The notes beneath the pieces are model-generated. The model had not been told where the DNA came from, searched no databases, and was given only the letters and a program-made list of their open reading frames with translations. A DNA stretch of 64,000 bases from Hofstenia miamia. Lineage: Eukaryota; Xenacoelomorpha; Acoela. The stretch lies in the NCBI GenBank assembly GCA_004352715.1, contig SCFE01000017.1:242197-306196 (forward strand), written 5' to 3'. Both the position numbers and the translations under genes were made by a program. The stretch's first letter is position 1. Each line of letters begins with the position of its first letter. This document shows, piece by piece, positions 46,289 to 56,829 of the stretch.

Positions 46289-47288
46289 NNNNNNNNNNNN
46301 NNNNNNNNNNNNNNNNNNNNNNNNNNNNNNNNNNNNNNNNNNNNNNNNNNNNNNNNNNNNNNNNNNNNNNNNNNNNNNNNNNNNNNNNNNNNNNNNNNNN
46401 NNNNNNNNNNNNNNNNNNNNNNNNNNNNNNNNNNNNNNNNNNNNNNNNNNNNNNNNNNNNNNNNNNNNNNNNNNNNNNNNNNNNNNNNNNNNNNNNNNNN
46501 NNNNNNNNNNNNNNNNNNNNNNNNNNNNNNNNNNNNNNNNNNNNNNNNNNNNNNNNNNNNNNNNNNNNNNNNNNNNNNNNNNNNNNNNNNNNNNNNNNNN
46601 NNNNNNNNNNNNNNNNNNNNNNNNNNNNNNNNNNNNNNNNNNNNNNNNNNNNNNNNNNNNNNNNNNNNNNNNNNNNNNNNNNNNNNNNNNNNNNNNNNNN
46701 NNNNNNNNNNNNNNNNNNNNNNNNNNNNNNNNNNNNNNNNNNNNNNNNNNNNNNNNNNNNNNNNNNNNNNNNNNNNNNNNNNNNNNNNNNNNNNNNNNNN
46801 NNNNNNNNNNNNNNNNNNNNNNNNNNNNNNNNNNNNNNNNNNNNNNNNNNNNNNNNNNNNNNNNNNNNNNNNNNNNNNNNNNNNNNNNNNNNNNNNNNNN
46901 NNNNNNNNNNNNNNNNNNNNNNNNNNNNNNNNNNNNNNNNNNNNNNNNNNNNNNNNNNNNNNNNNNNNNNNNNNNNNNNNNNNNNNNNNNNNNNNNNNNN
47001 NNNNNNNNNNNNNNNNNNNNNNNNNNNNNNNNNNNNNNNNNNNNNNNNNNNNNNNNNNNNNNNNNNNNNNNNNNNNNNNNNNNNNNNNNNNNNNNNNNNN
47101 NNNNNNNNNNNNNNNNNNNNNNNNNNNNNNNNNNNNNNNNNNNNNNNNNNNNNNNNNNNNNNNNNNNNNNNNNNNNNNNNNNNNNNNNNNNNNNNNNNNN
47201 NNNNNNNNNNNNNNNNNNNNNNNNNNNNNNNNNNNNNNNNNNNNNNNNNNNNNNNNNNNNNNNNNNNNNNNNNNNNNNNNNNNNNNNN
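46289..47288. other. Assembly gap (1000 N)
   Basis: A round-number gap inside the 5' LTR of element A. Confidence 0.99.
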
Positions 47289-48590
47289 ACGCCAAAAGTA
47301 AAAGCAACAATCACCTTGCCATCCAGAAGTATTTTAAAAGGGGCCTAGTACAGAGAGTCCACGAACGAGGCCACCTAGGCATTCTGCAAATGGAAAAGAC
47401 ATTCAACTCCCGTTACATCACAACAGGAATACGCGCAACAGTAACGGATGTCATTGATAAATGCGAAAAGTGCCTGTTAAACAACATTCACCACTTCCCT
47501 CAGCAACAAGCTGAGATGGAATCGAGATCTGCTGAAAGCCCTAACGAATTGGTCCACATCGATCTGGAGCAGTTATCAAAAGATGACGAAGGCTTCCAAT
47601 ATCTACTCGTGATAGTCGACCACTTCACCAAGTTTGCTCGGATTATTCCCTTGAACAGCACGACTGCAGAAGTGGTAGCTGAGAAGATCCTCAAAGAGTG
47701 GATCCTAAAGTGTGGTCCCATGCGCAAACTTGTCTCAGACAGAGGCCCACAATTCGAGAGCAACCTTCTGCATGCTTTAATGAACTAGAAATAATACACG
47801 AACTAACAACGGCTTACCATCACCAAGCAAACGGTTTGGTAGAAAGGCTAATCGGACTCTCATCAAGCTGATCCGAGTGGCGCTGTCCCAAGCCGCCGGC
47901 AAACAGTGGAAACGCATTGTGGAATGTGTTGAATACTTTTACAACACCTCGGTTCATACAACGACTGGCGTTAGTCCCTTCAAAGCCATGTTCAGCAGAG
48001 AGGCCGCTACATCCTTAGCAATGATGTTCCCCAAATATATGGAGAGTGGAGTCGACCATTATGTCAACAGATTAATGAACGACATGCAGCAGATCCATCT
48101 AACAATTTGTCAGAATACCAATCAATCCAGTGTCCGACAAAAGAAAACTTTCAATAAGAAACTGTATGGTGAACCGCACAAACGCGGCGACAAAGTCTTT
48201 GCATATCTACCTCGAATTATTACGGATAGTCACCAAGTAAGGAAGCTTGCCAACGATTGGCAGGGCCCCTTTACCATCGAAAAAGTGCTTGACCATAACA
48301 CATATACCTTAACACTAGAACGGCGGAACCCGTCAATTGACGATTTTTTTATTTTAAAACTGCTATAATTTTTTTTAAAGAAATATTTTTTATAACCCTC
48401 TCGTGAGTTTTTATCATTTTCGAAGTGTCACAAAATGCAAAAGAAAATTTTATGATAACTCATCTTGAAAATAAAATATTGTTGAATATACCTACAACGG
48501 CGAAACCCGTCAATTGACTATTTGAATAATATTAATAAAATTCTAGCAATTTTTAAATGTTAATGGCAACTATTTTACATTATTACATAC
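47289..48590 (+). pseudogene. Second integrase-end fragment of the A family, probably misplaced contig
   Basis: Closely repeats 54130-55430: integrase from RGHLGILQMEKTFNSRYITT through VHIDLEQLSKDDEGFQYLLV and VSDRGPQFESNLL, then a short deletion causing a frameshift at 47787, the C-terminal module (47877-48368) and the following AT-rich spacer. It lies between two 1000-N gaps inside an LTR, where integrase is not expected. It is more likely another family member put there by scaffolding than a genuine insertion. Confidence 0.75.
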
Positions 48591-49590
48591 NNNNNNNNNN
48601 NNNNNNNNNNNNNNNNNNNNNNNNNNNNNNNNNNNNNNNNNNNNNNNNNNNNNNNNNNNNNNNNNNNNNNNNNNNNNNNNNNNNNNNNNNNNNNNNNNNN
48701 NNNNNNNNNNNNNNNNNNNNNNNNNNNNNNNNNNNNNNNNNNNNNNNNNNNNNNNNNNNNNNNNNNNNNNNNNNNNNNNNNNNNNNNNNNNNNNNNNNNN
48801 NNNNNNNNNNNNNNNNNNNNNNNNNNNNNNNNNNNNNNNNNNNNNNNNNNNNNNNNNNNNNNNNNNNNNNNNNNNNNNNNNNNNNNNNNNNNNNNNNNNN
48901 NNNNNNNNNNNNNNNNNNNNNNNNNNNNNNNNNNNNNNNNNNNNNNNNNNNNNNNNNNNNNNNNNNNNNNNNNNNNNNNNNNNNNNNNNNNNNNNNNNNN
49001 NNNNNNNNNNNNNNNNNNNNNNNNNNNNNNNNNNNNNNNNNNNNNNNNNNNNNNNNNNNNNNNNNNNNNNNNNNNNNNNNNNNNNNNNNNNNNNNNNNNN
49101 NNNNNNNNNNNNNNNNNNNNNNNNNNNNNNNNNNNNNNNNNNNNNNNNNNNNNNNNNNNNNNNNNNNNNNNNNNNNNNNNNNNNNNNNNNNNNNNNNNNN
49201 NNNNNNNNNNNNNNNNNNNNNNNNNNNNNNNNNNNNNNNNNNNNNNNNNNNNNNNNNNNNNNNNNNNNNNNNNNNNNNNNNNNNNNNNNNNNNNNNNNNN
49301 NNNNNNNNNNNNNNNNNNNNNNNNNNNNNNNNNNNNNNNNNNNNNNNNNNNNNNNNNNNNNNNNNNNNNNNNNNNNNNNNNNNNNNNNNNNNNNNNNNNN
49401 NNNNNNNNNNNNNNNNNNNNNNNNNNNNNNNNNNNNNNNNNNNNNNNNNNNNNNNNNNNNNNNNNNNNNNNNNNNNNNNNNNNNNNNNNNNNNNNNNNNN
49501 NNNNNNNNNNNNNNNNNNNNNNNNNNNNNNNNNNNNNNNNNNNNNNNNNNNNNNNNNNNNNNNNNNNNNNNNNNNNNNNNNNNNNNNNNN
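48591..49590. other. Assembly gap (1000 N)
   Basis: Second round-number gap inside the 5' LTR of element A. Confidence 0.99.
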
Positions 49591-49979
49591 ATGATACCAT
49601 GCCATTGGCTAGCATGAATATCTGGCAATTACAGATTATTTAATAGTGAGCTGAGAGATAACAATGAAAATGAGAGTCTGTATTTTTGAAGTGAGATAGA
49701 AATTAATCAAGTGAGACAAATAGGGTAGCACCAGTCAATAGGTTAAGCACTTTACTTCTGGATTCCGCTTCGGCTGGAAGCCATAGGAATTGATCATCTT
49801 GGTTCTTACCTAAAAGTAGTTCTGTTACTTGGATGAATTACCAATGTTAGATCTATATGTTATAAGTTCTCTGTTAACCTGTTTCTCAGAATTGTGGCTG
49901 TTCAGTAAATGCTATTCAAACCTTTTGTGGAGTCAATTAAGTTTCTAGCTAAGTTTTCCTCCCAGCCACCAATTCTACA
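49591..49979 (+). repeat. 5' LTR of element A, final part
   Basis: Matches the last 390 bases of the 3' LTR and ends CCAATTCTACA, directly before the primer-binding site. Confidence 0.85.
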
Positions 49980-49999
49980 TGGCGACCATGACAGGACGC
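49980..49999 (+). other. Primer-binding site of element A
   Basis: TGGCGACCATGACAGGACGC directly follows the LTR. It begins with TGG, complementary to a tRNA CCA end. The tRNA species was not assigned. Confidence 0.65.
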
Positions 50000-50386
50000 T
50001 GACGTGATAACTGTTTAACCCTGTCGTTTTCCCTTGATGGTTTGGTGGTGAGTTGGTTTTCGTTTTAGGGCGTGTTATTGTTTTGAGACTTCATGGAAAG
50101 TCACCCACTGATGTATTCATTAGCTTCCTCACCCTTGAAGGATGATGACACCAATTCTGCGTTTCTTATTTGGCTGATGTCAACAGTGTTAAATTTCTTG
50201 TTTGTTTTACTTGTTCCTAGTGCTTCTACATTGTTGGATTTATTACCAAGTACTGCTGTATTCGTTTCTTCCCTTTTCAGGCTGCTAATCACCGTTACCG
50301 AATGTAAGTATTTTCGTTTCGTTCCTGTGCGAATGGGAGTGCTCCCATTGTCAGTTCTGAAAATTGTTATTTTCTTCTTTGTACCC

Positions 50387-51662
50387 ATGGATTCTAGTTC
50401 AAGTCGTACTGTAATTTATTCTCCTACTTTTGGGACTCCTCCCTCTCGGAGTGTCCCCTGTGCAAGCGCTGGTAGCCCGGACACTGCCCCTTGCACCATT
50501 GGATCTTTGTTAAATTTTTGTCCTCTGACTTCCCCTACCGTTCAAAGAATGGATGATAGCCACAACGCCTCTACCATCCCGTATAGTAACGCCAACACAA
50601 GTCCGTCATTCCATAGAAACCCGCGACGTGTATTGAACACCCAGAACGCTCCACCCATTCCTCTGCGCCCTCACAGTTATGCTAGTGGTCACGAGCAGCA
50701 ATCCACACCTCACTTTGATGTCCACCTAGCCAAAATTGATCATTTGCGGGATGAGTTATCACAGCAAGTAGNCGGTTGTCGTCCCTGCGTCCGACCAACG
50801 ATTCTAAATATCAGCTGAGGTACCGCGAGTCGATCCTCCCTCTCGAGTCCCGCGGGCAGATACCAGTATACAGCAAGCACTCTGTTCTACCCAAATTCAC
50901 TGGGCAAATCGACGCCGTCGCCCAGTCCTTCAACAAGTGGTTTTTTCTATTCGAACTAACAATGAAACAACACAAGAATTCTCAAGAGACCGCTGTGTCA
51001 CAGTTCCCTTGTATCTTAGTGGGTTGGCATACAACCAGTATATGATGCTTGATCGAAACATTAAAACCGACTATCAAAAGCTGGTAGGGTTCTTCGAAGA
51101 CCATTATCAAGCGCCGCACATAAAACACCAGTATAAGACGCTTCTGTGCGACATGTCCTTTAAATTCGGTGACGACATCAGAAATTACATAACCCAAGTC
51201 GAACGCCTGTTTTGCCTGAGCAGCTTGTTGAAAGAGTATTCCAAACATGATTTGTTTTCGTACATTTGTTGAGGTTTCCCTGCGTCAATCCGAAATCGGC
51301 TGGAAGTCAGGTGCGATCCTGAGGACAGCCTCCACGAAATAATCCACAAGGCTATCAGCGTGGTATATATGCTTCAAAACTCCCAACATATCAACACTGA
51401 CATTACGAAATTCTCCGGCGTGCCAGGGACAAAAAATTTTGAACTCAGAAAGCCTGGTAAGAAAATGTTTGACTTGTCATCGGTGCGATGCTATATGTGT
51501 GGAGACAAAGGACATTTGAAATCCCAATGTAAGGCAAAAATCCAGCTTGTTGCCAACGGCGAGGGCTTTATCGTTGATGAACCTTCCAATGAAGCCTTGT
51601 GTGTCGACGACTTAATCGATCTTGATACCGATCAGCCTACCACATTGCCGGATTTAAATTAG
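50387..51662 (+). pseudogene. Gag of element A with one CCHC knuckle
   Basis: Start chosen at ATG 50387 (MDSSSSRTVIYSPTFGT), which matches the gag starts of B and C. The open frame upstream of it is leader sequence. A single N at 50772 hides a missing piece. Capsid-region pieces are 50776-51045 and 50937-51272 (SVLPKFTGQIDAVAQSFNKW, GLAYNQYMMLDRNIKTDYQK), then a TGA within the ICWGFP motif seen in B, then 51360-51662 with the knuckle CYMCGDKGHLKSQC. Gag packages RNA and forms the particle core. Confidence 0.85.
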
Positions 51663-51739
51663 TTGGAGCGCCGCCTCCAAAAAAACGTGCACAAGATCAC
51701 TATGTCTTAGTGATCACCCAGCTAATTTGAAAAAATTTA

Positions 51740-52096
51740 ATACCAGTTGAAGTGAACGGAAATATCATTAACGCCACAGTGGACACAGGAGAGGCGGCTT
51801 CTATCATCAGTGCCGAATGTTGCAAGGAACTTTGTTTTAATTGAGACTAGTTGGATCCCTCTAGTGCAAAGTTGATAGACGCCTCCAGAAACCCACTGTC
51901 TTTGAAAGGAAAGCTAACTGACACCTTGATCAGAATCCATTCAGAGCCTTTCGAAGTTGACTTGTTAGTCGTAGACACGTCAAATCACCATCTACCCTAT
52001 GATCTCATTTTAGGCAATGATTTTTTGGAGTGAAACTCCTGTGTTATTGATTTCAAGAACAGTACTATATCTATCAAAGACCAGGAGGCAACTCAA
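51740..52096 (+). pseudogene. Protease of element A
   Basis: NATVDTGEAASIISAECC holds the D-T-G active site with one extra residue after it compared with B. PYDLILGNDFLE is the flap/ILG block. Stops interrupt it at about 51841-51850 and 52031. Confidence 0.7.
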
Positions 52097-53848
52097 TTGG
52101 TCACGGTTCCCGAAAGGGAGGTCGTCTTTGACTTGGATGAACCCGTACTCCTTGAGCCGAAGCACTGGATGAGGGTTGCAGTTTCCTCGGATGCCGGCAT
52201 TAATGGGGATGTCATGATAGCAGGGCACAAAGGTAAATACTTCCACGGAGTCTCTTTCTCGCCAGATTTATGTAGAGTGACAAAAGGAAAATCGCACGTA
52301 ACTGTTCTCAATGCTTCGTCTTCTGTAGTAAAAATTGGAGTTCACCAGTTACAACTGATCAGAGTGCCGGTGAAAGTTGAAAACGTCCCTGTAACTTGTT
52401 TGCCAATATGTACCGCCGTGCACGACATTGAAGCTCCCTCGCATCTGGTCAGGGTGCCCACGGTTACCGAGAATTCTCACCCGCATCTGAGTCAAAAAGA
52501 GAGAAAGTCTCTGGCATCTCTGCTTTACAGCAAGCACGACGTATTCAACTACGGTGCCATCAGTGTTGGACAGGCGGTTGGTGAAGAACACACTATTGAA
52601 TTAAAACATGACCAACCGATTTGTTTGCCTGTACGTTGTGTACCAGAGAACCTGAAACATGAATATGAGAAGATCTTAAGCGACCTGCTCGAAAGTGGAA
52701 TTATACAGGGGAGTAACAGCCCCTACGCCACACCTACTGTTTTTATTCGCCAAGGTGAAAAGTATAGGCTGTGCATCGATTTCCGTAAGCTGAACAACAT
52801 CACAGTTAAGGATGCCTACCCCCTGCCAAGGATTGAAGATCTCCTTTACGACGCCAGTAAATACAATTTTTTTTCATGCTTAGATCTATGCAAAGCGTAC
52901 TGGCAGGTGCCTATGCGCCCTTCTGACATTGCTAAAACTGCGTTCATTACCCCTTACAGGTTATACGAGTGGAAGTATATGGCCTTTGGCCTGTGCAACG
53001 CGCCAGCTACCTTCCAACGTTACGTCACTAAAATTCTGAAAGATGGTGCGAACCTCCTCGAATCAGGCATATCAGCCTATATCGACGACATCTTGGTCGC
53101 GAGCCACACCTTTCAAGAACATCTAGAGAAGCTTGGTCGAACCTTAGATCTACTACAGAGAGCGGGACTTAAAGTGAATGGAACCAAATGCACCCTAGTT
53201 CAAACCAAAGTAACCTTTCTGGGCCGCGTGGTTGAACCTGGAAAAATCTCAATTAAGAACAACGCGAAAGATTTTCTGGACAAAATAGAAATGCCAAAAA
53301 CCCGCCGAGATGTCCAACGCTTAATGGGCTTCTTAAACTACTATGGTATGTTCATTCCCGACCTAGCTAACAAAACTAGAACGATCTCGAATTTATTGAA
53401 AAAGTCCACCGAATTTAAATGGACTTGGCAAGAGCAGGAAGCTCTTGACGGAATAAAGAAAGAGCTTAAGAAAATACCATCTCTAAACACACCGGATTAC
53501 TCAAAAGATTTCATCATCAACTGCGACGCTAGTGCGGTAGCAATCAGCGGAATCCTTAGCCAGGACGTCAATGGGATCGAGAGCCCCGTACAATACTTTA
53601 GTCGGAAACTTCGGGCGTCCGAAAAAAATTATGGTGCCACAAAGTGCGAAATGCTTGCACTCGTAGAGTCTCTAAAAAAGTTTCGCTATTTCATACTTGG
53701 TCGCAAGTTCACAGTGCGAACCGACAACAGCGCACTGGCCTGGCTGAAGAAGTTCAGTGGCGACAAATCGAACATCGTCGCCAGATGGATAGAGTACCTC
53801 AACGACTTTACATTCACTGTTAAGCATCGCCCTGGAGGCTCCACTTGA
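52097..53848 (+). CDS. Reverse transcriptase-RNase H of element A, open frame
   Basis: An uninterrupted 583-codon frame within pol. Pre-RT linker to about residue 165; RT with SPYATPTVFIRQGEKYRLCI, FSCLDLCKAYWQVPM (first Asp), FGLCNAPATFQRYV and AYIDDILVA (catalytic Y-I-D-D at 53078); connection with FLGRVVEPGKISIKNNAKDF; RNase H with NCDASAVAISGILSQ, GATKCEMLAL (Glu) and VRTDNSALAWL. All visible catalytic residues are present. The frame is probably part of a Gag-Pol polyprotein; the boundaries given are those of the open frame, not of the mature enzyme. It ends in a stop at HRPGGST, where a frame change leads into the integrase linker. Confidence 0.92.
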   Translation: MVTVPEREVVFDLDEPVLLEPKHWMRVAVSSDAGINGDVMIAGHKGKYFHGVSFSPDLCRVTKGKSHVTVLNASSSVVKIGVHQLQLIRVPVKVENVPVTCLPICTAVHDIEAPSHLVRVPTVTENSHPHLSQKERKSLASLLYSKHDVFNYGAISVGQAVGEEHTIELKHDQPICLPVRCVPENLKHEYEKILSDLLESGIIQGSNSPYATPTVFIRQGEKYRLCIDFRKLNNITVKDAYPLPRIEDLLYDASKYNFFSCLDLCKAYWQVPMRPSDIAKTAFITPYRLYEWKYMAFGLCNAPATFQRYVTKILKDGANLLESGISAYIDDILVASHTFQEHLEKLGRTLDLLQRAGLKVNGTKCTLVQTKVTFLGRVVEPGKISIKNNAKDFLDKIEMPKTRRDVQRLMGFLNYYGMFIPDLANKTRTISNLLKKSTEFKWTWQEQEALDGIKKELKKIPSLNTPDYSKDFIINCDASAVAISGILSQDVNGIESPVQYFSRKLRASEKNYGATKCEMLALVESLKKFRYFILGRKFTVRTDNSALAWLKKFSGDKSNIVARWIEYLNDFTFTVKHRPGGST

Positions 53849-54053
53849 ACGCAGATTACTGGACAGCTCTCCTGAGCTACGAGCGTGATCTAAAGAAGCC
53901 AGGTGGTGAACAGGTTCCTTTTTCCTTCATCCCACACACTGAATATCAACTGATACCGTAAATAAACGCTGACCGGAACAGAAAGCCCATCCTCGCCATC
54001 CTAATGTGAGAAGAAATTTTGGAGGAAGAAATAATCCGCCATCAACATCGTGA

Positions 54054-55207
54054 TTGGATATTAGACCAAATAATGAAAAGGATGAGAGACCCATATTTTC
54101 CCACCTCCCCGGAGGTGAACTGATACTTCCACCACTACAACTGGCAAGTTTTTATTTTAAACGGGACCTAGTGTGGAGAGTCCACGAACGAGGCCACCTA
54201 GGCATTCTACAAACAGTGAAGATGTTCAACTCCCGTTACATCACCACAGGAATACGTGCAACAGTAACGGACGTTATTGATAAGTGCAAAAAGTGCATAT
54301 TGAACAACATCCACCACTCATCCACCACTTCCCTCAGCAATGAGCTGAGATGGAATCAAGATCTGCTGAGAGCCCTAATGAACTGGTCCACATCGATCTG
54401 GAGCAATTATCTAAAGATGACGAAGGTTTCCAATATTTGCTCGTAATAGTTGACCACTTTACCAAGTTTGCTCAGATCATTCCCTTGAACAGTACGACCG
54501 TGGAAGTGGTAGCTGAGAAGGTCCTTAAAGAGTGGATCCTAAAGTACGGTCCCATGCGCAAACTTGTCTCAGACAGAGGTCCACAATTCGAGAGCAACCT
54601 CCTGCGCGCCCTAATGAAGGAGCTAGAAATAGTACACGAATTAACAACGGCTTACCATCATCAAGCGAATGGTCTGGTAGAAAGGCTAAATCGGACTCTC
54701 ATCAAGCTGATCCGAGTGGCGCTGTCCTGAGCCGCTGGCAAACAGTGGAAACGCATTGTGGAATGTGTTGAATACTTTTACAACACCTCGGTTCATACAA
54801 CGACTGGCGTTAGTCCCTTCAAAGCCATGTTCGGCAGAGAGGCCGCTACATCCTTAGCAATGATGTTCCCCAAATACATGGAGAGTGGCGTCGACCATTA
54901 TGTCAACAGATTAATGAACGACATGCAGCAGATCCATCTAACAATTTGTCAGAATACCAATCAATCCAGTGTCCGACAAAAGAAAACTTTCAATAAGAAA
55001 CTGTATGGTGAACCGCACAAACGCGGTGACAAAGTCTTTGCGTATCTACCTCGAATTATTACGGATAGTCACCAAGTAAGGAAGCTTGCCAACGATTGGC
55101 AGGGCCCCTTTACCATCGAAAAAGTGCTTGACCATAACACATATACCTTAACACTAGAACGGCGGAACCCGTCAATTGACGATTTTTTTATTTTAAAACT
55201 GCTATAA
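54054..55207 (+). pseudogene. Integrase of element A, frameshifted
   Basis: The zinc-binding part HERGHLGIL...DKCKKCIL lies in 54054-54300, with a local duplication-like error near 54315-54340 changing frame. The core lies in 54350-54730 with HIDLEQLSKDDEGFQYLLVI (Asp), LVSDRGPQFESN (Asp) and GLVERLNRTLIKLI (Glu), so the D,D,E triad is present. After a TGA (54728) the C-terminal part 54758-55207 has the GPF module in NDWQGPFTIEKVLDHNTYTL. The acidic tail seen in B and D/E is replaced by ERRNPSIDDFFILKLL and an AT-rich spacer. Confidence 0.88.
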
Positions 55208-55463
55208 TTTTTTTTAAAGAAATATTTTTTATAACCCTCTCGTGAGTTTTTATCATTTTCGAAGTGTCACAAAATGCAAAAGAAAATTTTATGATAACTC
55301 ATCTTGAAAATAAAATATTGTTGAATATACCTACAACGGCGAAACCCGTCAATTGACTATTTGAATAATATTAATAAAATTCTAGCAATTTTTAAATGTT
55401 AATGGCAACTATTTTACATTATTACATACATTTGGGATTTAAACCTTATCACTGCATTTAGGA
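55208..55463 (+). other. AT-rich spacer between integrase and ORF3 of element A
   Basis: No coding sequence. The motif CGGCG(G/A)AACCCGTCAATTGAC occurs at about 55160-55180 and again at about 55336-55356. The sequence between and just after them is absent from B and D/E, suggesting an insertion specific to the A subfamily; the copy at 47289-48590 has it too. Confidence 0.55.
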
Positions 55464-56811
55464 ATGAAAAAGACAAGTCGAAAACGAGAGTCGCCAGCTC
55501 CACCTGTCCGCCGTCGAGTGAGAAGGAGGATGGAAGGTAGCCAACGCGAATGAGATGCCTCACCTAGGCGTGGGAGACACGTTTCTCCGCTTGCTGAGGC
55601 CTGCATACGAAAGAGAGGACGTCAAGAAGGTGCTGAGGAGAGTCTGATTCCTTGTGGGCAACACGTTGCTCCAAGACTTGGAGAGCCGATAGCACTGACG
55701 CAGACGCCCTCCACATCTCGCCCCTACGTGGGGAGACACGTTTCTCCACGTGCGCGAGAGGAGCTGGCAACCCCTACCTCACGAAATTTTGATTATAGAA
55801 CACCCTTTAGAGTATTACAACCTGTAAATACCCCCCATATGAGCGACTCGATAGCCCCTTTGACCTCTTCTGCAGCCACTTCTACTATCTGATCACAAAA
55901 GACAGAAGAAAGAAAACAAAAGCTATCCAGAGTAGGCGACGAAACACTTCACCCTTACTTTATCGCAACGAGAAAAGCAATTGCAACTGTCCGCAAAAAC
56001 ATTTCAGAGGAGACCAAGGATCAACTTTGTCAGCAACAAGTCGGAAGCCATCAAAGCAAGCAGGACCAGCGAGTACAAAGCCGCACATGAAAAACTCATC
56101 GCAGGAGACAACGCTGAGCACGTGTTCATTGATGGTAAATTAACGATAACTGATATTTTTACAAGTGGACTCGTGATCCATCAGCAACTGAGGAGGACGA
56201 TCCAGGAAAAACTAGCTGTGGTACAACCCCGCGTCCTTATTCTCTTTCAGGCAGCCAGAGATCTCATGTGGATCAACAATGTTGAAACAGCGACCCGATA
56301 CTACGATGTCACCAAACGAATAGAGATCATCACAATGCTTTGAGCAAACGTCTCGGATCCAGAAGAAATGACGCTGAGCCAAGTCCAAGAGTACTGCTTG
56401 CTTTTCTTAGACCACACCACCACAATGGGATCCCTTTGACAGGTTTTCCTTCACTTCTACCCAGACACTGAAATAAGCGCCAACGATGCTCACACCTCTG
56501 ATATGGATGCAACTATGATGCTCATGATTGCTCTGAAAGGCCTTCGACTCTACGAGCGGTTCTACGACACCTTCACTAGGCGGCTAAACAATCTCCGGAG
56601 AAGCTGCCCAGTCAGCAATCAGATGCCCACCATAAGGTTCCTAAGATTAAGAGACGAAGTGGTCATGCAATGGGAGGTGCTGATGCAATTAACTCGCGAA
56701 GCTAGCTATTCGAAAGTAACAACATGGGATGGTGACCTCGCAATAAAGATGATCGTGCCTACTCAAAGTATCGTTTCCAGGCCAGCCCTTCAACTGTTAG
56801 CCGAAAATTAA
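55464..56811 (+). pseudogene. ORF3 of element A (extra ORF after integrase), internally deleted
   Basis: Starts MKKTSRKRESPAPPVRRRVR at 55464. The first 150 residues are Arg/Ser/Pro-rich with three repeats around RHVSP (DNA at about 55572, 55655 and 55733). Next comes LSRVGDETLHPYFIATRKA with KNISEETKDQL, the N-terminal hallmark shared with B and D/E. Homology then jumps to the C-terminal domain in another frame (55981-56343: EHVFIDGKLTITDIF, TRYYDVTKRIEIITM), continued after TGA codons to 56503-56811 (MDATMMLMIALKGLRLYERF). These align with F at 62755-63375. The middle of ORF3 is therefore deleted in A. No hydrophobic membrane segment is seen; function unknown. Confidence 0.75.
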
Positions 56812-56814
56812 TTT

Positions 56815-56829
56815 GAGCAAGGGGGGGTG
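56815..56829 (+). other. Polypurine tract of element A
   Basis: GAGCAAGGGGGGGTG directly precedes the 3' LTR start TGTAGAGTAGC. Confidence 0.7.

Noticed and set aside
46262-47314. Long open frames of about 340-350 codons on the minus strand, and similar ones at 48557-49628
   Set aside because: They consist of translated N runs; only a few real codons lie at the edges.
50093-50386. Gag of element A starting at 50093
   Set aside because: The first 98 codons have no counterpart in B or C, whose gag starts match ATG 50387; the upstream stretch is leader read by chance.
55464-56811. ORF3 as a retroviral-type envelope gene
   Set aside because: The position fits, but no signal peptide, transmembrane segment, furin-like site or heptad fusion region is visible in any of the copies.
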